Source: Limnoperna fortunei
Lineage: Eukaryota; Mollusca; Bivalvia; Mytilida; Modiolidae
NCBI GenBank assembly: GCA_944474755.1
Contig: OX104120.1
Span: 18,401,992-18,465,991 of the forward strand
DNA: 64,000 bases
Direction of reading: 5' to 3'
The notes below the pieces were generated by a model, which saw only the letters and a list, made by a program, of their open reading frames with translations, did not search any database and had not been told where the DNA came from. The first letter of the stretch is position 1; each line of letters starts with the position of its first letter. The translations under genes were made by a program, and so were the position numbers. Below are positions 24,606 to 37,289 of this stretch, one piece after another.

Positions 24606-26679
24606 TTATGCAAAATATGTTCTGGAGTAAATTATCGATTTTTATGCCCCCCCCCCCCCCGACGAAAAGTGCCCCGGACGATAAGTCGGTGATAGGCATA
24701 ATAATTCACCATTGTTTTTAAATATTTTTTACACATTACATGAGCTAGTATTATCCTTTTGTATATAGACATTGGATTTTGGATCTACACATAACTTTTC
24801 AAATTAATAATTTGATATTATTTTATCTCGTGGCCTCAAACGGGGAGGGGGGTGCACATAACATAAAACTTGCAGATGAATTACTCAACAATCATGCATC
24901 AAAGTAAGGTAAAAACATATACTATAGAAAACTTCAGTAGGATCAATATTGAAGGGCTATTGCTCGCCTGATAGGTAACAGATATTTACATATTAAGATA
25001 ATGTTTGGTATCTATTAGCCAGAGGTAATAGACAAAACTATTTAAGTGGTTAAACTGTAGAGTTCATCTGTGTGAAATGTACCGCGTATTTATTAACAAA
25101 CTGGTGTCTGTTGTTAGGTAGGATGTTACAAAGGGGGGGGGGGGGGGTTAAAGGGGGACTTCCTTAACCTGCCCAGTAGTTATCTGGTATCTACATTTTC
25201 TGTTTTTTTTTTTTTATTTGTTTTGGTTTTTGTGTTCATTATAGGTGAAGGTAATAGCAAAATACCGAAAAAACTAGGAAACTATCACACAGACAATTCA
25301 CAAATCAAAGTCAAAGAAACAGGCAAACTTGAGAATAGCATATAAAGCATTGACTTGGTAAATGAAAATGGTGGGTTAAACCAGGTTTTATGGCATGCCA
25401 AACCATCGGCGTCCATTACTGCAGTGTGTATAATTGGTGTGTTGATGAAGATGATTGGATATCATACACCACGTACGTGTCACGAAAAGGTGTATTCAAT
25501 AATTATCACTGCACAGTCACAATGTACTGATATAAAAAATAGGAAAAACTATTTGCAATCATATTTTGCAAGAAAGAAATAGTATACATAATAAAAGTAA
25601 TTAAAGGGCATTCGAGTCTTTTTTTCTTGTAACCTTGGTATATAACTTTATCCTGAAGAGATTTGTGACGTTTGTTGCAGAAATGAGTATACCCACTTCA
25701 ATCTCTTGCAAACCTGATCAACAGAAATATAGACAGCGTATGCAGGAAAAGCAGAAATATTGCTGCATAAGTTAGGAAAAAATTATAGTTTATAAATTAA
25801 AATCATCTTGTTTGTTGTAAATTCGTGTGCTGAGATGACCATTGGCGATGCTTAAGTCTAAAAATAATGTAGATGAAGCTGTTTCTGTGGTTTCTTTAAT
25901 TTCCAGTTTGAAAGATATGTTAACGAAAGCCACTCGGGAAATCGAGGGTTGTTAATTGAATAGACATCACTAATATAAATTAAAAGACAAACTTCTGCTA
26001 CATTCTTTTCTTTTGTAAGACATTAAGGACATTCAATTTTATTAGAATACAGGAACAAATCGGCAAGAAGTGGGGCACAGTTTGTACCATAGGACTTTCG
26101 ATCGCTTGCTGAAAAACGCATCCTCCAAAAGTTACAAATATGTTGTCGATAAGAAAATCTAGCATAATATAAACCTGTTTGTCGATGTGGCATAATTTGC
26201 ATACGTACTGTTGTAACCTAAAACTACACATTTGTTGGCATAGGTGGAAGCGAAGGCTTTATGTATGATTTATTGAAGACGGGGTTTTAGTTTATCACGA
26301 GGCAAGGTGGTATACAGAGTTGAAAAACCAAAGGGTTTAACATGATATTTAGATATAGATTTTGGTTTTAAATTGCTCAAAGTTCATTAGAATTTTTAAG
26401 AATCCAACCATATAACTGATATTACTAAAGATACTTATTCGTCATAACATGGCATGATTGAAAAGTAATATTTTACACATTTATTGCTTAAAGAAACTAA
26501 ATATCCGGGAGATGGTACGCATCTTTCTGGGACCCGCTGTAATAGATTGTGATTTGACCTGAAAAAAAACTTATAGCCCTTGCAGGAATATCTAATGATA
26601 AAATGAAATATGTTAAGGTCGAAGTTTGAGGATAAATGTCACCAACACAAATATCCAACACGTTGCATTTCAATGGTCT
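24606..26679. other. AT-rich sequence, no gene seen
   Basis: Poly(C) at 24646-24660 and poly(G) at 25131-25147 are homopolymer tracts. The frames 25355-25582 and 25998-26231 (minus) have no recognisable domains. Confidence 0.45.
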
Positions 26680-26935
26680 ATTTTGGCTGAGTGGTTAAGG
26701 TAGTTCGTCTATAATTGATCACGTGGTCTGGCAACACTGAGGTTGCGAGTTCGAGTCTCGCAGCGGGTAGCGTGCACTCGACTCCAATCTTAATTGACAA
26801 GGCGTCCAGTTTTTATTGGGGGACGAAGCCGGAGTGCCAGTAGAAAAACCCGAACCTTTGGTAAGAAAACTTTTCTTCTGGCACTCCGGCTTTCTCCCCC
26901 TCCCCAATAAAAACTGGACTCTATAATATTGCTGA
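26680..26935 (+). mobile_element. SINE with palindromic tail
   Basis: The tRNA-like head (GGCTGAGTGGTTAAGG; GCGAGTTCGAGTCTCGC) is intact. The tail then occurs twice in opposite orientations: 26814-26852 reads inward and 26878-26919 is its near reverse complement (CCAATAAAAACTGGAC at the end). One SINE tail has apparently been inverted or joined head-to-head with another copy. Confidence 0.7.
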
Positions 26936-27364
26936 AAAAAACGCCTACCTCAAAAAATGTTTTAATCCACTCAATCGTCATTCAATAGGCAAAAATGTGA
27001 TCGGACTTAAGGTCAAGGTCTAAGGTCAAAAACCATGGTGCGAAATATAGCAAGGAAACCAACCAAAACAAGTGCCGGGAGTCAACGGACAATTAAAAAT
27101 CCTGATATAGACAAACATATACAACGGATAACTAAACCAAAAACACAAAAACAACGTGAGTAAGACGAACCCAATTATTACCATGGGTGTACGGACGATT
27201 AATCAGTGCCTGCCTCTAGTTAGGCATCCGTCAATATTACTCAGTCATGTGTAGGAAAAAGTCAAATCCAGGAATATGAAAGACTACATAATACTCAGCG
27301 AAAATGTCCGATTATTTTTGAAAGATTTCTTTCCATTTAAGAATCTCCTCTTTACGAGGCACAT

Positions 27365-27530
27365 TGTCTAGTAACTATCTACCCACATGCCAAATATCAA
27401 AAGCTTATCTGATCGAAGGTCGGGGTTTCTCCGGGTACGCACGGCTTCCTCCACCAATAAAAACTGGATGCCATGATTCAGCTGAACAATTGCAGAGAGT
27501 GGCATTAAACACTATTCAAACAAGCAAAAA
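27365..27530 (+). mobile_element. SINE tail fragment
   Basis: Only the conserved tail remains: TCTCCGGGTACG, CGGCTTCCTCC, CCAATAAAAACTGGATGCCATG and an A-rich end. The tRNA-like head is missing. The sequence TAACTATCTACCCACATGCCAAATATCAAA before it recurs in similar form at about 27661-27692, so this segment also contains a small direct duplication. Confidence 0.6.
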
Positions 27531-30500
27531 TAAAATCAAAATCAAACACATTCTCAAAAGACAACAAAGTAGTCACGAAGTAGTCGCTCAAAAAGCAATG
27601 ATGTGACCTTGAGAGTCTAAGTTTAAAGTTAAAGGTCAACGTCCATTGCATGCGACATATTAGTTATAATCTACCCACATGCCAAATATCAAACAGCCTA
27701 CATGAAAAGATAAAAAGTTATAGTCTGGGCACGATTTGGTATGGACGGCGGAAAGACTCACAACAATATTTCGACCTTCTTTTATCTCTTTCACCAAAAA
27801 CTCACCATGAACCTCCTCCCAAAAATGAAAAATGGAATGCACCACTAGTTATGCCTAGCTCATATATCCTAAAAGTGTACTAGGATGCGACTTGCAGTGG
27901 CTCACAATATCAGCAGCAAGGAGAAGAAAATTAAAAAAGAAGAGGTAGTAAAATATCAGACATGAACGATATGTCATCCAACTTCGTTTGCGATATATAA
28001 TTAAATAAGAGGTGCATACAATTAACAGTATACAAACACAAGGCATAGTTTGAAAGCTTTTCTGTGACCTTTATTATGTATCGCAATTTGTAGATTGCAC
28101 ATTTAGGCCACAATAATCAAAATTTATTTGTATATCTTACTCTTCTTGCTTTATATAAACCACGAAAATCATTATATTAAATATATTATTTAAACGCATT
28201 AGGTTATTGCATTAAAAACTAATAAAGTGCACCCTTAAGCAATCGATTAGCAGTATTGAATAGTATTAAAATCATATTTCTTGTTTTAATCGTATCATTG
28301 AGCCTGTTTATATTGTATCCTACTTTCGCTGACTATGTAATTTAAATAAAATTAATATTTTTAATGCCGAATGTTAAAGATACACTACTGGCACAAAACG
28401 ACAGCTAAATGAATATTCTACATGTGTATATACTAAAACGATCGATTTGAAAACCAAAATAAGTCATAAAATGTTATTTTATCTAAAATGTTTGACAACT
28501 GCATTTTTCCGTTTTTTTTTAAATAAGATTAATTGGACATTAATAAAAATATGAAAATATTATAATATATTTGATTCCCTACATTTAATTAAAAACCTAA
28601 AATTTGAAGAAACGTTCCTGCGTTTTCATCTTTTCGAACGTCTTTTCACTTTTTTTTCATCGTTTCTTACTACTTTTCACCAAAATGATAAAATTTGGTT
28701 GATCGGTGTGATGTTTGACCGTCCGGGTCTGGGTTTCATAAAACTTCCCAAATTTATATTTTAATCAAATATCTGAGTTTTTTCTTCAAATGTGAATTTT
28801 CAAGCAATCTGATTGGTCAATTTTCGAGTTAAGGACAAGTTGAGGAAATCCTCAAATTTGAGATGTTATAATGAAACCGGAGCATCTAAGCGCACTATGG
28901 TTTTTATTATAGACCGTTGATTTTCTTCATTTTTGTTGTGTCGGTTTCCAAAGTTATAATTGTCCTGGTCCTGTATTCGTATACATTTTTCATAATTTAG
29001 ACGTGCTCTTAAAGTGTTATATTTTATTCCGAACCAAGTAGGTACCATTTAGTTATAAATGTAAAAAAATGTCACACTTTATATGACTAGTTATTAGTGT
29101 CGGAGTAACAAATACAAAAGGTACAATCTAAATAAAATTCGATCAGTCATCCCTCTTTCTTATATGTCAAGAAAATACAGATAGGATGCATAGGACCCAT
29201 ATATCATATCAATTAAAATACCAAAACCCCGTATGCAGACGGTAGTAAAATTTTGTGACCAAAAGAAGGAGTTGTGTTCATTCCAATCTTATGAGAAATA
29301 GAATTCTATATTAGATTGACCGGAAGTGTTATCAGAATACAATGTAAAACAAATTAAAACGGGCACTATGATTTCAGTATGTAATCTTTTACTTTTTAAT
29401 GAAGAAACCTACCTTACTTTTGTATCCTTGTCAACTTGTGTATTCTTTCGATTATTTTCATTATGTAATGTCAAAGTCCTAAATAACTTAGCTCTTTACA
29501 TTAAACTAATCACGAAGTATCTGTAAATCTTCATATGTACATACGTCAGGTGTACCATATGTAAATATGTAAAAAGTACTTAATATTGTATACACTCACT
29601 ATGTCTTGTTCACCATCATTTATTTATTTAAATATGGACAGTATCTGTCTCTTGTTACAGTGTACAGTGTATTGAGTGTCATGGTAATATGTGACCCAAT
29701 ACAACACGAGTAAGAAATGGCTAATACACAATTACCTATGTGTATTTTTATATGTTAATCTTTCTAAATTAGATTTAAACAAAAACGATTTCTGTTGTTG
29801 TTTCAAATTAATTTTAAAATCCTAATCTATTTACCTAGCAATTTATTGTGTTGTGTTGAAGATTATAAGACGGGTTCTTACCTCTTTTGTATGAAAGTTT
29901 AAAAGGGTTTAAGGCCGGACAATTCTTTTTGTCAGTGGTCAAAAGCTATCTTATAAAATAAAGGTCCCAGAGCTTATTTCGGCGGGGTATGGGTTGGGCA
30001 AAAATTTCCAATTTAGTAATTTATCGTAAAGAGAAGAAGAAATAAATATTCCAAAACTAGAAGTTTTTAAAAGAAATTATCTCCCTTGTTAAAAATTCAC
30101 TTTTTACTTTTTTTTACTTAAAACTTTGTATTTAACAATTAATACATTTATATGATAGTATGAGTCTATGGTTGAATGGAATTAAGAATAAATTTAAAAG
30201 AAATTTTTTTTTTAACTCAGTGTAATATCTATTAGGGTATATGATTTTCAGAAATAAACGGTGGATGGTGCCCTTTAATGTTTCAGGGAAAGAAATTGAG
30301 TGGTACATTATTTATAAATATATTTCGTTATTATTACAAAATTATGTGTAAAAATTACCTGAATTTGCGAAAATCGTCATTTGCAAATGCCAAAACTTTA
30401 CTTTGCCATCAGTGATGGTCGCATATAATTTTGGCGATTTTTTACAATTCCCAAGTTTTCTTTTTCGTGTTAAAATGGTTCATTTTCCCGCGAATTAATG

Positions 30501-31555
30501 TTAATTAACTACCTTACCTATAGGGCGATATTTATAACTATATGGTTAGTTTCAACTCGCATATACGTTGGTATTTCAATACAAGTTTTCACTTCGCGTT
30601 CAGTTCAGTCAATGCATAATGGTAACCGATTGGTGGAAATAGATGTATCATATATGATGGATATTCATGCAGAAATGTTATTGTATTGAAAATGGAGATG
30701 TTGTTCATCGGTGCTGCAAAGCTATGGTGAGTGCTAATAAAATGGTGGTTGCTTTCGTGAAAATGAAAGTGACGAAAAATGATAAAGTGAAACAACTCGA
30801 GAGATCAAGTGCCTATTGTTAATGCTAAATTGCGAAAACCATATGAAGAGATAATAAGATTTCTTCTTTATAACAATATGATTTTTTTCAATGTGGTTCT
30901 CTTGCCGACTATTATTTTTAGCTAGTGTTTTTTAACTGTAAAATAATACTGTTAAAATTTTACTTCCTTCATCCCATTTTAAGTAAGTGGTAGGATATAT
31001 AATACCTTGCTAACGGAAAAGGTTAACTAATCAAACATTTGCAGAAATCATATATAATTTCTCGCGGATAGAAGTAATTTAAATTGCGGAAAGAAATTCG
31101 CGGAATCGTAAAACAGCGTCATTGATAAGACACCCAAGAGTAAATTCACCGAAAAAGAAAGATTTTTAATGTAAAAGCAGATATTTCAACAGACATTTAA
31201 ATTGAAACAAATAATGTTCCTTTTCTAGCTGACTTGTTATTTTACTCGTATGATGCCTAGTTCCTTTAGGTCTATTAAAGAAAAAAGACTATTTATTGTC
31301 ATGAAATTTTATGGCCTCCACTGCAGACCTATTTAAGTTAACCTTTTACCCTATGTTCATACGATTTTTACTCAGAAACTCCAAAGCGTATTAATCCACG
31401 TTATGTTTGAATGTTATTGGATCAATAGCTCAGATGGCTTGTTTTGGGTTCGATCGGAAATCAAAGATGGCTGCAATCGCAAGAGTTAGTTTAATGTAGA
31501 AACATGGGAAATAGTTGTAAACTTCTTTTTTTTTTTAAAGTGAACCAATTGAGAA
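27531..31555. other. AT-rich sequence, no gene seen
   Basis: Only short frames lacking recognisable domains occur on either strand. No RNA gene or element terminus was recognised. Confidence 0.45.
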
Positions 31556-31559
31556 AACG

Positions 31560-32110
31560 TTTCAGCAATATTTATGGAGCGGTGCGCTATGAAAAGTATA
31601 TGTGACTGTCCATTGGCCTAGGTATCAGCAATATTCATGGAGCGGTGTTCTAGGTGCTATGTTTCAGCAATATTTATGGAACGGTGCTCTAGGTCCTATG
31701 AAAAATTCATGGAACGGTTCTCTAGGTCCTATGTATATTCACGGAACCGTTTTCTGCATGGGTCCTATGTATCAGCAATATTCATGGAACGGTTCTAGGT
31801 CCTATGTATCAGCACTATTAATGGAACGGTTCTCTAAGTCATTTGTATCAGCAATGTTCATTGAGCGGTTTCTTTGTCCTATTTATCAGCGATATTCATG
31901 TAACGGGTTTTTAGGTTAATTGTATCAGCAATATTCATTGAACGGTTCTCGAGTTCCTATGTATTAGCGACATTCATAGAACGGTCCTACAAATCCTATT
32001 TATGAGCTTTATTCATAGAAAGGATACTCTATGTCCTATGTATCAGCAATACTCATGGAACGCTTCTCTAGGTCCTATGTAACAACAATGTTCATGAAAC
32101 GGTTCTCTCA
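31560..32110. repeat. Degenerate minisatellite (about 39 bp)
   Basis: Units like CAGCAATATTCATGGAACGG followed by TTCTCTAGGTCCTATGTAT repeat about a dozen times with many substitutions and partial units. The open frame at 31602-31919, with repeated W-N-G-S-L-G-P-M peptides, is a translation of the array. Confidence 0.8.
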
Positions 32111-32279
32111 GCTTCTATGTAAAGTTTCTGTCATATATGCTAGTCGAAAATTGAAAATGGCCGCAACCACATTTTAACATTGGGGAGAAACCTTTTTCTC
32201 TATAAAAACAGGTAAGCAATACGTTTTTGCCTTTAAACCAAACATGACAATTATAGCAAATGACACCATGTTGTCGTAA

Positions 32280-33345
32280 ACCCAATCCCCCCCCCCCAAA
32301 AAAAAGCAAAACAAACCAAAAAAAAAAAAAAAAAAAAAACAACAAAGAAAAAAAAGAGGCTCCCGGGAGCCTGTATCGTTCACCTGAAACTGAGGCAAAG
32401 CAACTCTTTTTTATCCAGCTTTTCTTTCCTTTAAGAAATTGTTCAGTTGACACTTTTAGAAAAATCATTAATTTTTAACTTTTAAGGGAAGTAACTCATA
32501 TAAGCAGTTGTCTAATTATATATAATATATAATTATATATGCATTTTGCAGACGTTGATGAGCTGATTAATTGCGTATGGATAAGATTTTCTCTACCTCT
32601 TGTGGTTTTCAAGTTACTTTAGAAAAATGAAAAATAGACGTCTTGTAGAGCTTTTGATGCTTCGAAAGGCTTATAATTTGCAGTGTTTTGAAGAGTTTTG
32701 AAGAGCTTTTGATTCTGAAGAAAGCAGATCTTGTGTTTACTGTATCTGTTATACTTTTTGAACTATAAGCCAAAGAATTTTGACCCCCTTATTTTTAGGT
32801 ATGGTGGCCATATTGGTTAATCTGTGGCCATGGTTTGTGCAAACTTGGTAGAGAGAACATTTGACTGATGATGTGTACAAAGTTGCAAAGCAGTCCTTTT
32901 AGTGTTTTCAGAGAGAAGATTCTAAACGAATAAATTAAAACTGTAAACAAAAAATTCAAGGGGAATAACTTCTAAACGGTTAATTAGACAATTTTGACGC
33001 TTTGTCGTTTTTGTAGCTCTCGTATAGCAGAACAATTAAGCAATGCTAACGTTTTCTCTAGTTCTAATACTTTTCAACATTTTGAGGCAAAAACGGCAAA
33101 ATTAATCAATTTCGACAATTAAATGGCAATAGCTCCTACAACGAGTCGTTATACAACTTCAACCCAAAGGAAGGTTTTGTAGACCTTTTGATGCTGAAGA
33201 AGGAACGTCTCTTAGGTTTTTTCTGTATCTGTTATATAATGTTTGAACTTTAAGTCAAAAAGATTTTTAAAGAAAAGTGAACTACGACGACGACGGACGA
33301 CGACGGACGCCAATAGATGGCAATAGCTCACCTCAAAGAAACAAA
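32280..33345. repeat. Probable dispersed repeat
   Basis: After a C8/A-rich tract, the segment opens near GGCTCCCGGGAGCC (a palindrome) and CGTTCACCT. It closes with GACGACGACGGACGACGACG and ATGGCAATAGCTCACCT. Such GACGACGGACG...AGCTCACCT ends are familiar from repeats in bivalve genomes (recollection, not checked). No protein is encoded. Boundaries are approximate. Confidence 0.4.
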
Positions 33346-34177
33346 CATATATGATTCACTTGTATGACTTCAGCATCTTTGACATATTACAACAAAACAT
33401 ATATATAGAGCAACTTCTCTGACATAAAAAATGCTTTGACATGCGGTCTACTTACTTAATTATGGGGGTTTTAACGTCCTTGACTACCGTAAAACGGTCT
33501 CGCACGGACTTTCACATGCGGTCTAAAATAATGTTGTCGCATTAATAAAATAACATCCTAAAACACATCAAACTATATTTCCCTTTTATTTACAGACCCA
33601 ATAAAAAGTTAAATCTAAGAAGAAACAACAGAACAAAACAGCTGATTGATATGGATTCACGCTCAATTAACTTTTATACTAGAGCAGTAATAGACTGCTC
33701 AAAGTGGGGGTTTTAATGGGACGATTTTAGTAAATTGACCGACTGGTGAAGTTGTCACAGGGGCGATTGTTCCCGGAATGCCAACATTTTAAAAATCACA
33801 TAATTAAGTTTTGTTGTTTTAGTGGTTATAAAGGGGTACAACAGGGGGTGTAGGAATAATCGTAGGTAAAATAACCATTTTTACAGAAAAGGGTGAATTT
33901 TAAAATTGTAAAATTACATGTATTTAGAACTTATTATTATTATGTTATTTAGGTAAAAATGAATAATAAATAAATATTTTAAGCATCACACTTAATTTTG
34001 TTAACAATGTGAAAATTAACAAATTGATTATAATATTATGCATTTATTACTTTAATTATAAGTATAGTAAGTAAGTATACCAATCTGCTTAATTCATGAA
34101 TACTTTACTGTGACTAGGGTATTTCATGAACTGTCATTTCGAAGTTCTCCAAGCCGTAACTTAACGTCAAGCTTTGG
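33346..34177. other. AT-rich sequence, no gene seen
   Basis: No feature recognised. Confidence 0.5.
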
Positions 34178-34617
34178 GTTCTTGGTATACAAGTACATAC
34201 CCAACAGATTAGGAGGCAACAACTTAGCCTTCAATGGTTATCTTTTCCTGAAAAACTACCCGTGGTGAAAGAACTTACTAAAAATGAAATATACGAAATA
34301 TACCAGCATGCTCATCCAGTAACAACACCAAGAACGACACTCCACGAAGAACTAAGACCAATACCATCTATCTACCAAGAAGAATTATTTGTACTGTGTT
34401 CTTGGTATACAAGTACATACCCAACAGATTAGGAGGCAACAACTTAGCCTTCAATGGTTATCTTTTCCTGAAAAACTACCCGTGGTGAAAGAACTTACTA
34501 AAAATGAAATATACGAAATATACCAGCATGCTCATCCAGTAACAACACCAAGAACGACACTCCACGAAGAACTAAGACCAATACCATCTATCTACCAAGA
34601 AGAATTATTTGTACTGT
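34178..34617. repeat. Perfect tandem duplication, 220-bp unit
   Basis: 34178-34397 and 34398-34617 appear identical over all 220 bases, starting GTTCTTGGTATACAAG. Each unit carries an open peptide stretch (SLQWLSFPEKLPVVKEL followed by charged and proline residues) that looks protein-like but is unrecognised. The identity means the duplication is very recent, or that it is an assembly artefact. Confidence 0.9.
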
Positions 34618-34929
34618 GTTTATAATTTTAATGAGAAATGTTGTGTTACTTATTACTACCTGTTTGTTTTATTTTGCTATAAATGAATGTTTTTAAAATG
34701 ATAAAATAATTAAAAAAATGTATTCAAAATATATTCTTTGAAAATATACAAATATCTATTTATTATCAATAGTATTTTTATACCTAATATTTCTTAAAAT
34801 CTGTTTTAAAAACTTTACAATTTTGTATTTATTGACTGAAAGCAGAATTTTTAAATTCACAATGCAAATATACAAATACTATCACTCAATATAATATATT
34901 ACACATGTACAATATTAAACAATTTTACC

Positions 34930-35910
34930 TTTACCATGCTGGTATCCTCAACCGTCAGACTCTTTGCTGATGACTGCCTACTATATAGAACCATCAACAA
35001 AAAGGAAGACCAAGACAAACTGCAAGCTGACTTAGAAAATTTAGAAATATGGGCGGAAAAATGGGGTATGCGTTTCAATGCAAAGAAGTGTTACATCATG
35101 TCTATAAACCAGAAAAGAACTAAATTCTATAGTCTCAACAACCATATCCTACAAGAAGTAGAAGACAACCCGTATCTTGGTCTCCAAATATCCAACGATC
35201 TAAAATGGAAAATCCATATCAACAACGTGTGTAAAAAAGCCAATGCCACACTAGGCTTCATCCGAAGGAACCTTAAAAATGTCCCGGAAAACTGCCGAAA
35301 AACAGCCTATATCGCCCTAGTACGATCTATCATGGAATATGGAGCAACAATCTGGAATCCATACATGAAAGGGGACATAGATAAATTAGAAAGGATTCAA
35401 AACAGAGCCGCCAGATTCATAAAAAAAGACTACATAACAAGAGAACCTGGTACCATCTCAAACTTCAAGAGGCAACTAGAACTGGAATCACTAGAAGAGC
35501 GCAGACAAAGCCTTCGATTGATCCTGATGTACAAGGTGGTTGAGGGGTTGGTACCGGCAATGCCAACCCAGGAATTCATTAGTTTCCAAAAACAAAGGAG
35601 AACAATAAAACCAAAACAATATAGTAACCACGAAACAACAAACATAGTTAACAAGAGAGTTTGCACAAACACCAAAGCATTAGTGATACCAACTAGCAAA
35701 TCTCCACAGTACGAACACTCATTCCTAGTGGAAACAACAATACATTGGAACCACCTACCAGAAAGTGTCGTGCATGCAGATTCCGTAGAGAGCTTCAAGA
35801 CCGCCCTACGAAATCATCGCCAATAAAACCGTGGCGCCCACCACTCCGTTGTATAAAAGCCAAGATTGGTACCTACAACGTATCAGAAACAGAAACAGAA
35901 ACAGAAACTT
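34930..35910 (+). mobile_element. LINE 3' half with reverse transcriptase end
   Basis: The frame 34936-35826 (ATG at 34936) begins inside reverse transcriptase at motif C (LFADDCLLYR). It continues through the thumb (NPYLGLQISNDLKW) and the conserved C-terminal region (MEYGATIWNPY, KLERIQNRAARFI) typical of CR1/Jockey-like LINEs. The N-terminal endonuclease and most of the reverse transcriptase are missing, so it is 5'-truncated. The 3' end carries a (CAGAAA)n-type simple repeat near 35883-35906, consistent with a LINE tail. It is open throughout, so it is fairly young, but it cannot be autonomous. Confidence 0.85.
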
Positions 35911-37289
35911 TACAGTTAATTAATACCCTGTATGGGGGACCTCTTAATCCTCATTAATGAGAGCCTACAATGTTCTTTGATCTTTCAAAATGTTGGCATT
36001 CCGGCACACATTCCGTTCGGGTTATTTGGTAAAAAGTTGGGGAGATTTCACAGTGGGAAACTATACCAAAGCATTAGTAAAACAAGTACTACTAACAAAA
36101 ATACTCTACCCATTTAACTCTTAGTAATGTCTGCAAAGTAGCACGAAAACTAAACAAACAACAATAAGAAAAAAAAAGTATCAAACGAAAGAGACAAGAA
36201 ACATTAACGTTTTCCTTCATTAATGTACGGGAAAGTAAATAATTAAAGTAATGCGTACCGTAAACATCCAATCAAAATAACATAAGGCTATAATATAAGA
36301 AGGATGCTACATTGTTGTATTCATCGTGGATTTTTAAACATGTTTTTAAACAATCGGGTATTATAAAAAGGGACTTTGCAATTAGAGCTTCATCTCCGGT
36401 CTGCACGTAAATGACGACGGACGCAAAGAAGAAGACAGTAATTTATTGCTTTAAAAATCACAGTGGTAACCATAAACATATCTTAATAAACAAAAGAAAA
36501 CTGTTTCAGACTTTCACGACCACAATGGTTAATAATAAAAAATATAAACCTATCTCACACAATCGTCTTATGAAGTTTCGTATATCAACTAGAAAACCAA
36601 GTTAGTTAACCTTTAAAATTTCAAAACTACATTATTATGTACTTAATGCTATCAAGTTATAATCATTAATATTTGTTATTGTAATGACTAATCTTTTAAA
36701 ATGGGAAATTCTAAGTAAAATATTTTTACCTCAATCGTGTTATGCCATGCTCACAGGAACATACAACGTCAATTCAATGCTTATCAAATCTGAATTAAAA
36801 ACTGGAATGTGTTCATTATAGGCTATGCCATAAATGGGGAGGGGGTTGTCGGTGGGGAAATTTTTTTGGGTAATTGAGGTCCCAATCAATACGGAACCAT
36901 AAGTGAATTTTACTCTTAATTCTATGCACTGTGCGTGTACAGTTAAAAATTTGTTATCGAACCACTTTGTCTAGTAAAAGTCATTATGACGTTCTGACAA
37001 TCGCTATATATATAATTAATGACATAAATACCTAACTTCTTGTAGACTCATTTTTATGGCAATAATTTCACGATATTGTGTCAGGCGGTGAAATCAAGAA
37101 GTTATCGCGTAAATCCATCACAGGCGTGAGCTTTTTTTACAGAAAAGATGGTAATTATAATTATAATGATATCTTTATTCTCATTAAGCCAATGCAGAAC
37201 ACTGGTACAGAGATATAACAATAAATATTAAATAACAACAGTTATATACAAAATATACACACATATATACAGGGAACAGTTACACAAAT
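35911..37289. other. AT-rich sequence, no gene seen
   Basis: No recognisable domain in the short frames (for example 36411-36605). Confidence 0.45.

Noticed and set aside
32115..32468. 117-aa minus-strand protein with a long hydrophobic run
   Set aside because: The poly-phenylalanine and glycine runs come from poly(A) and poly(C) tracts. No domain.
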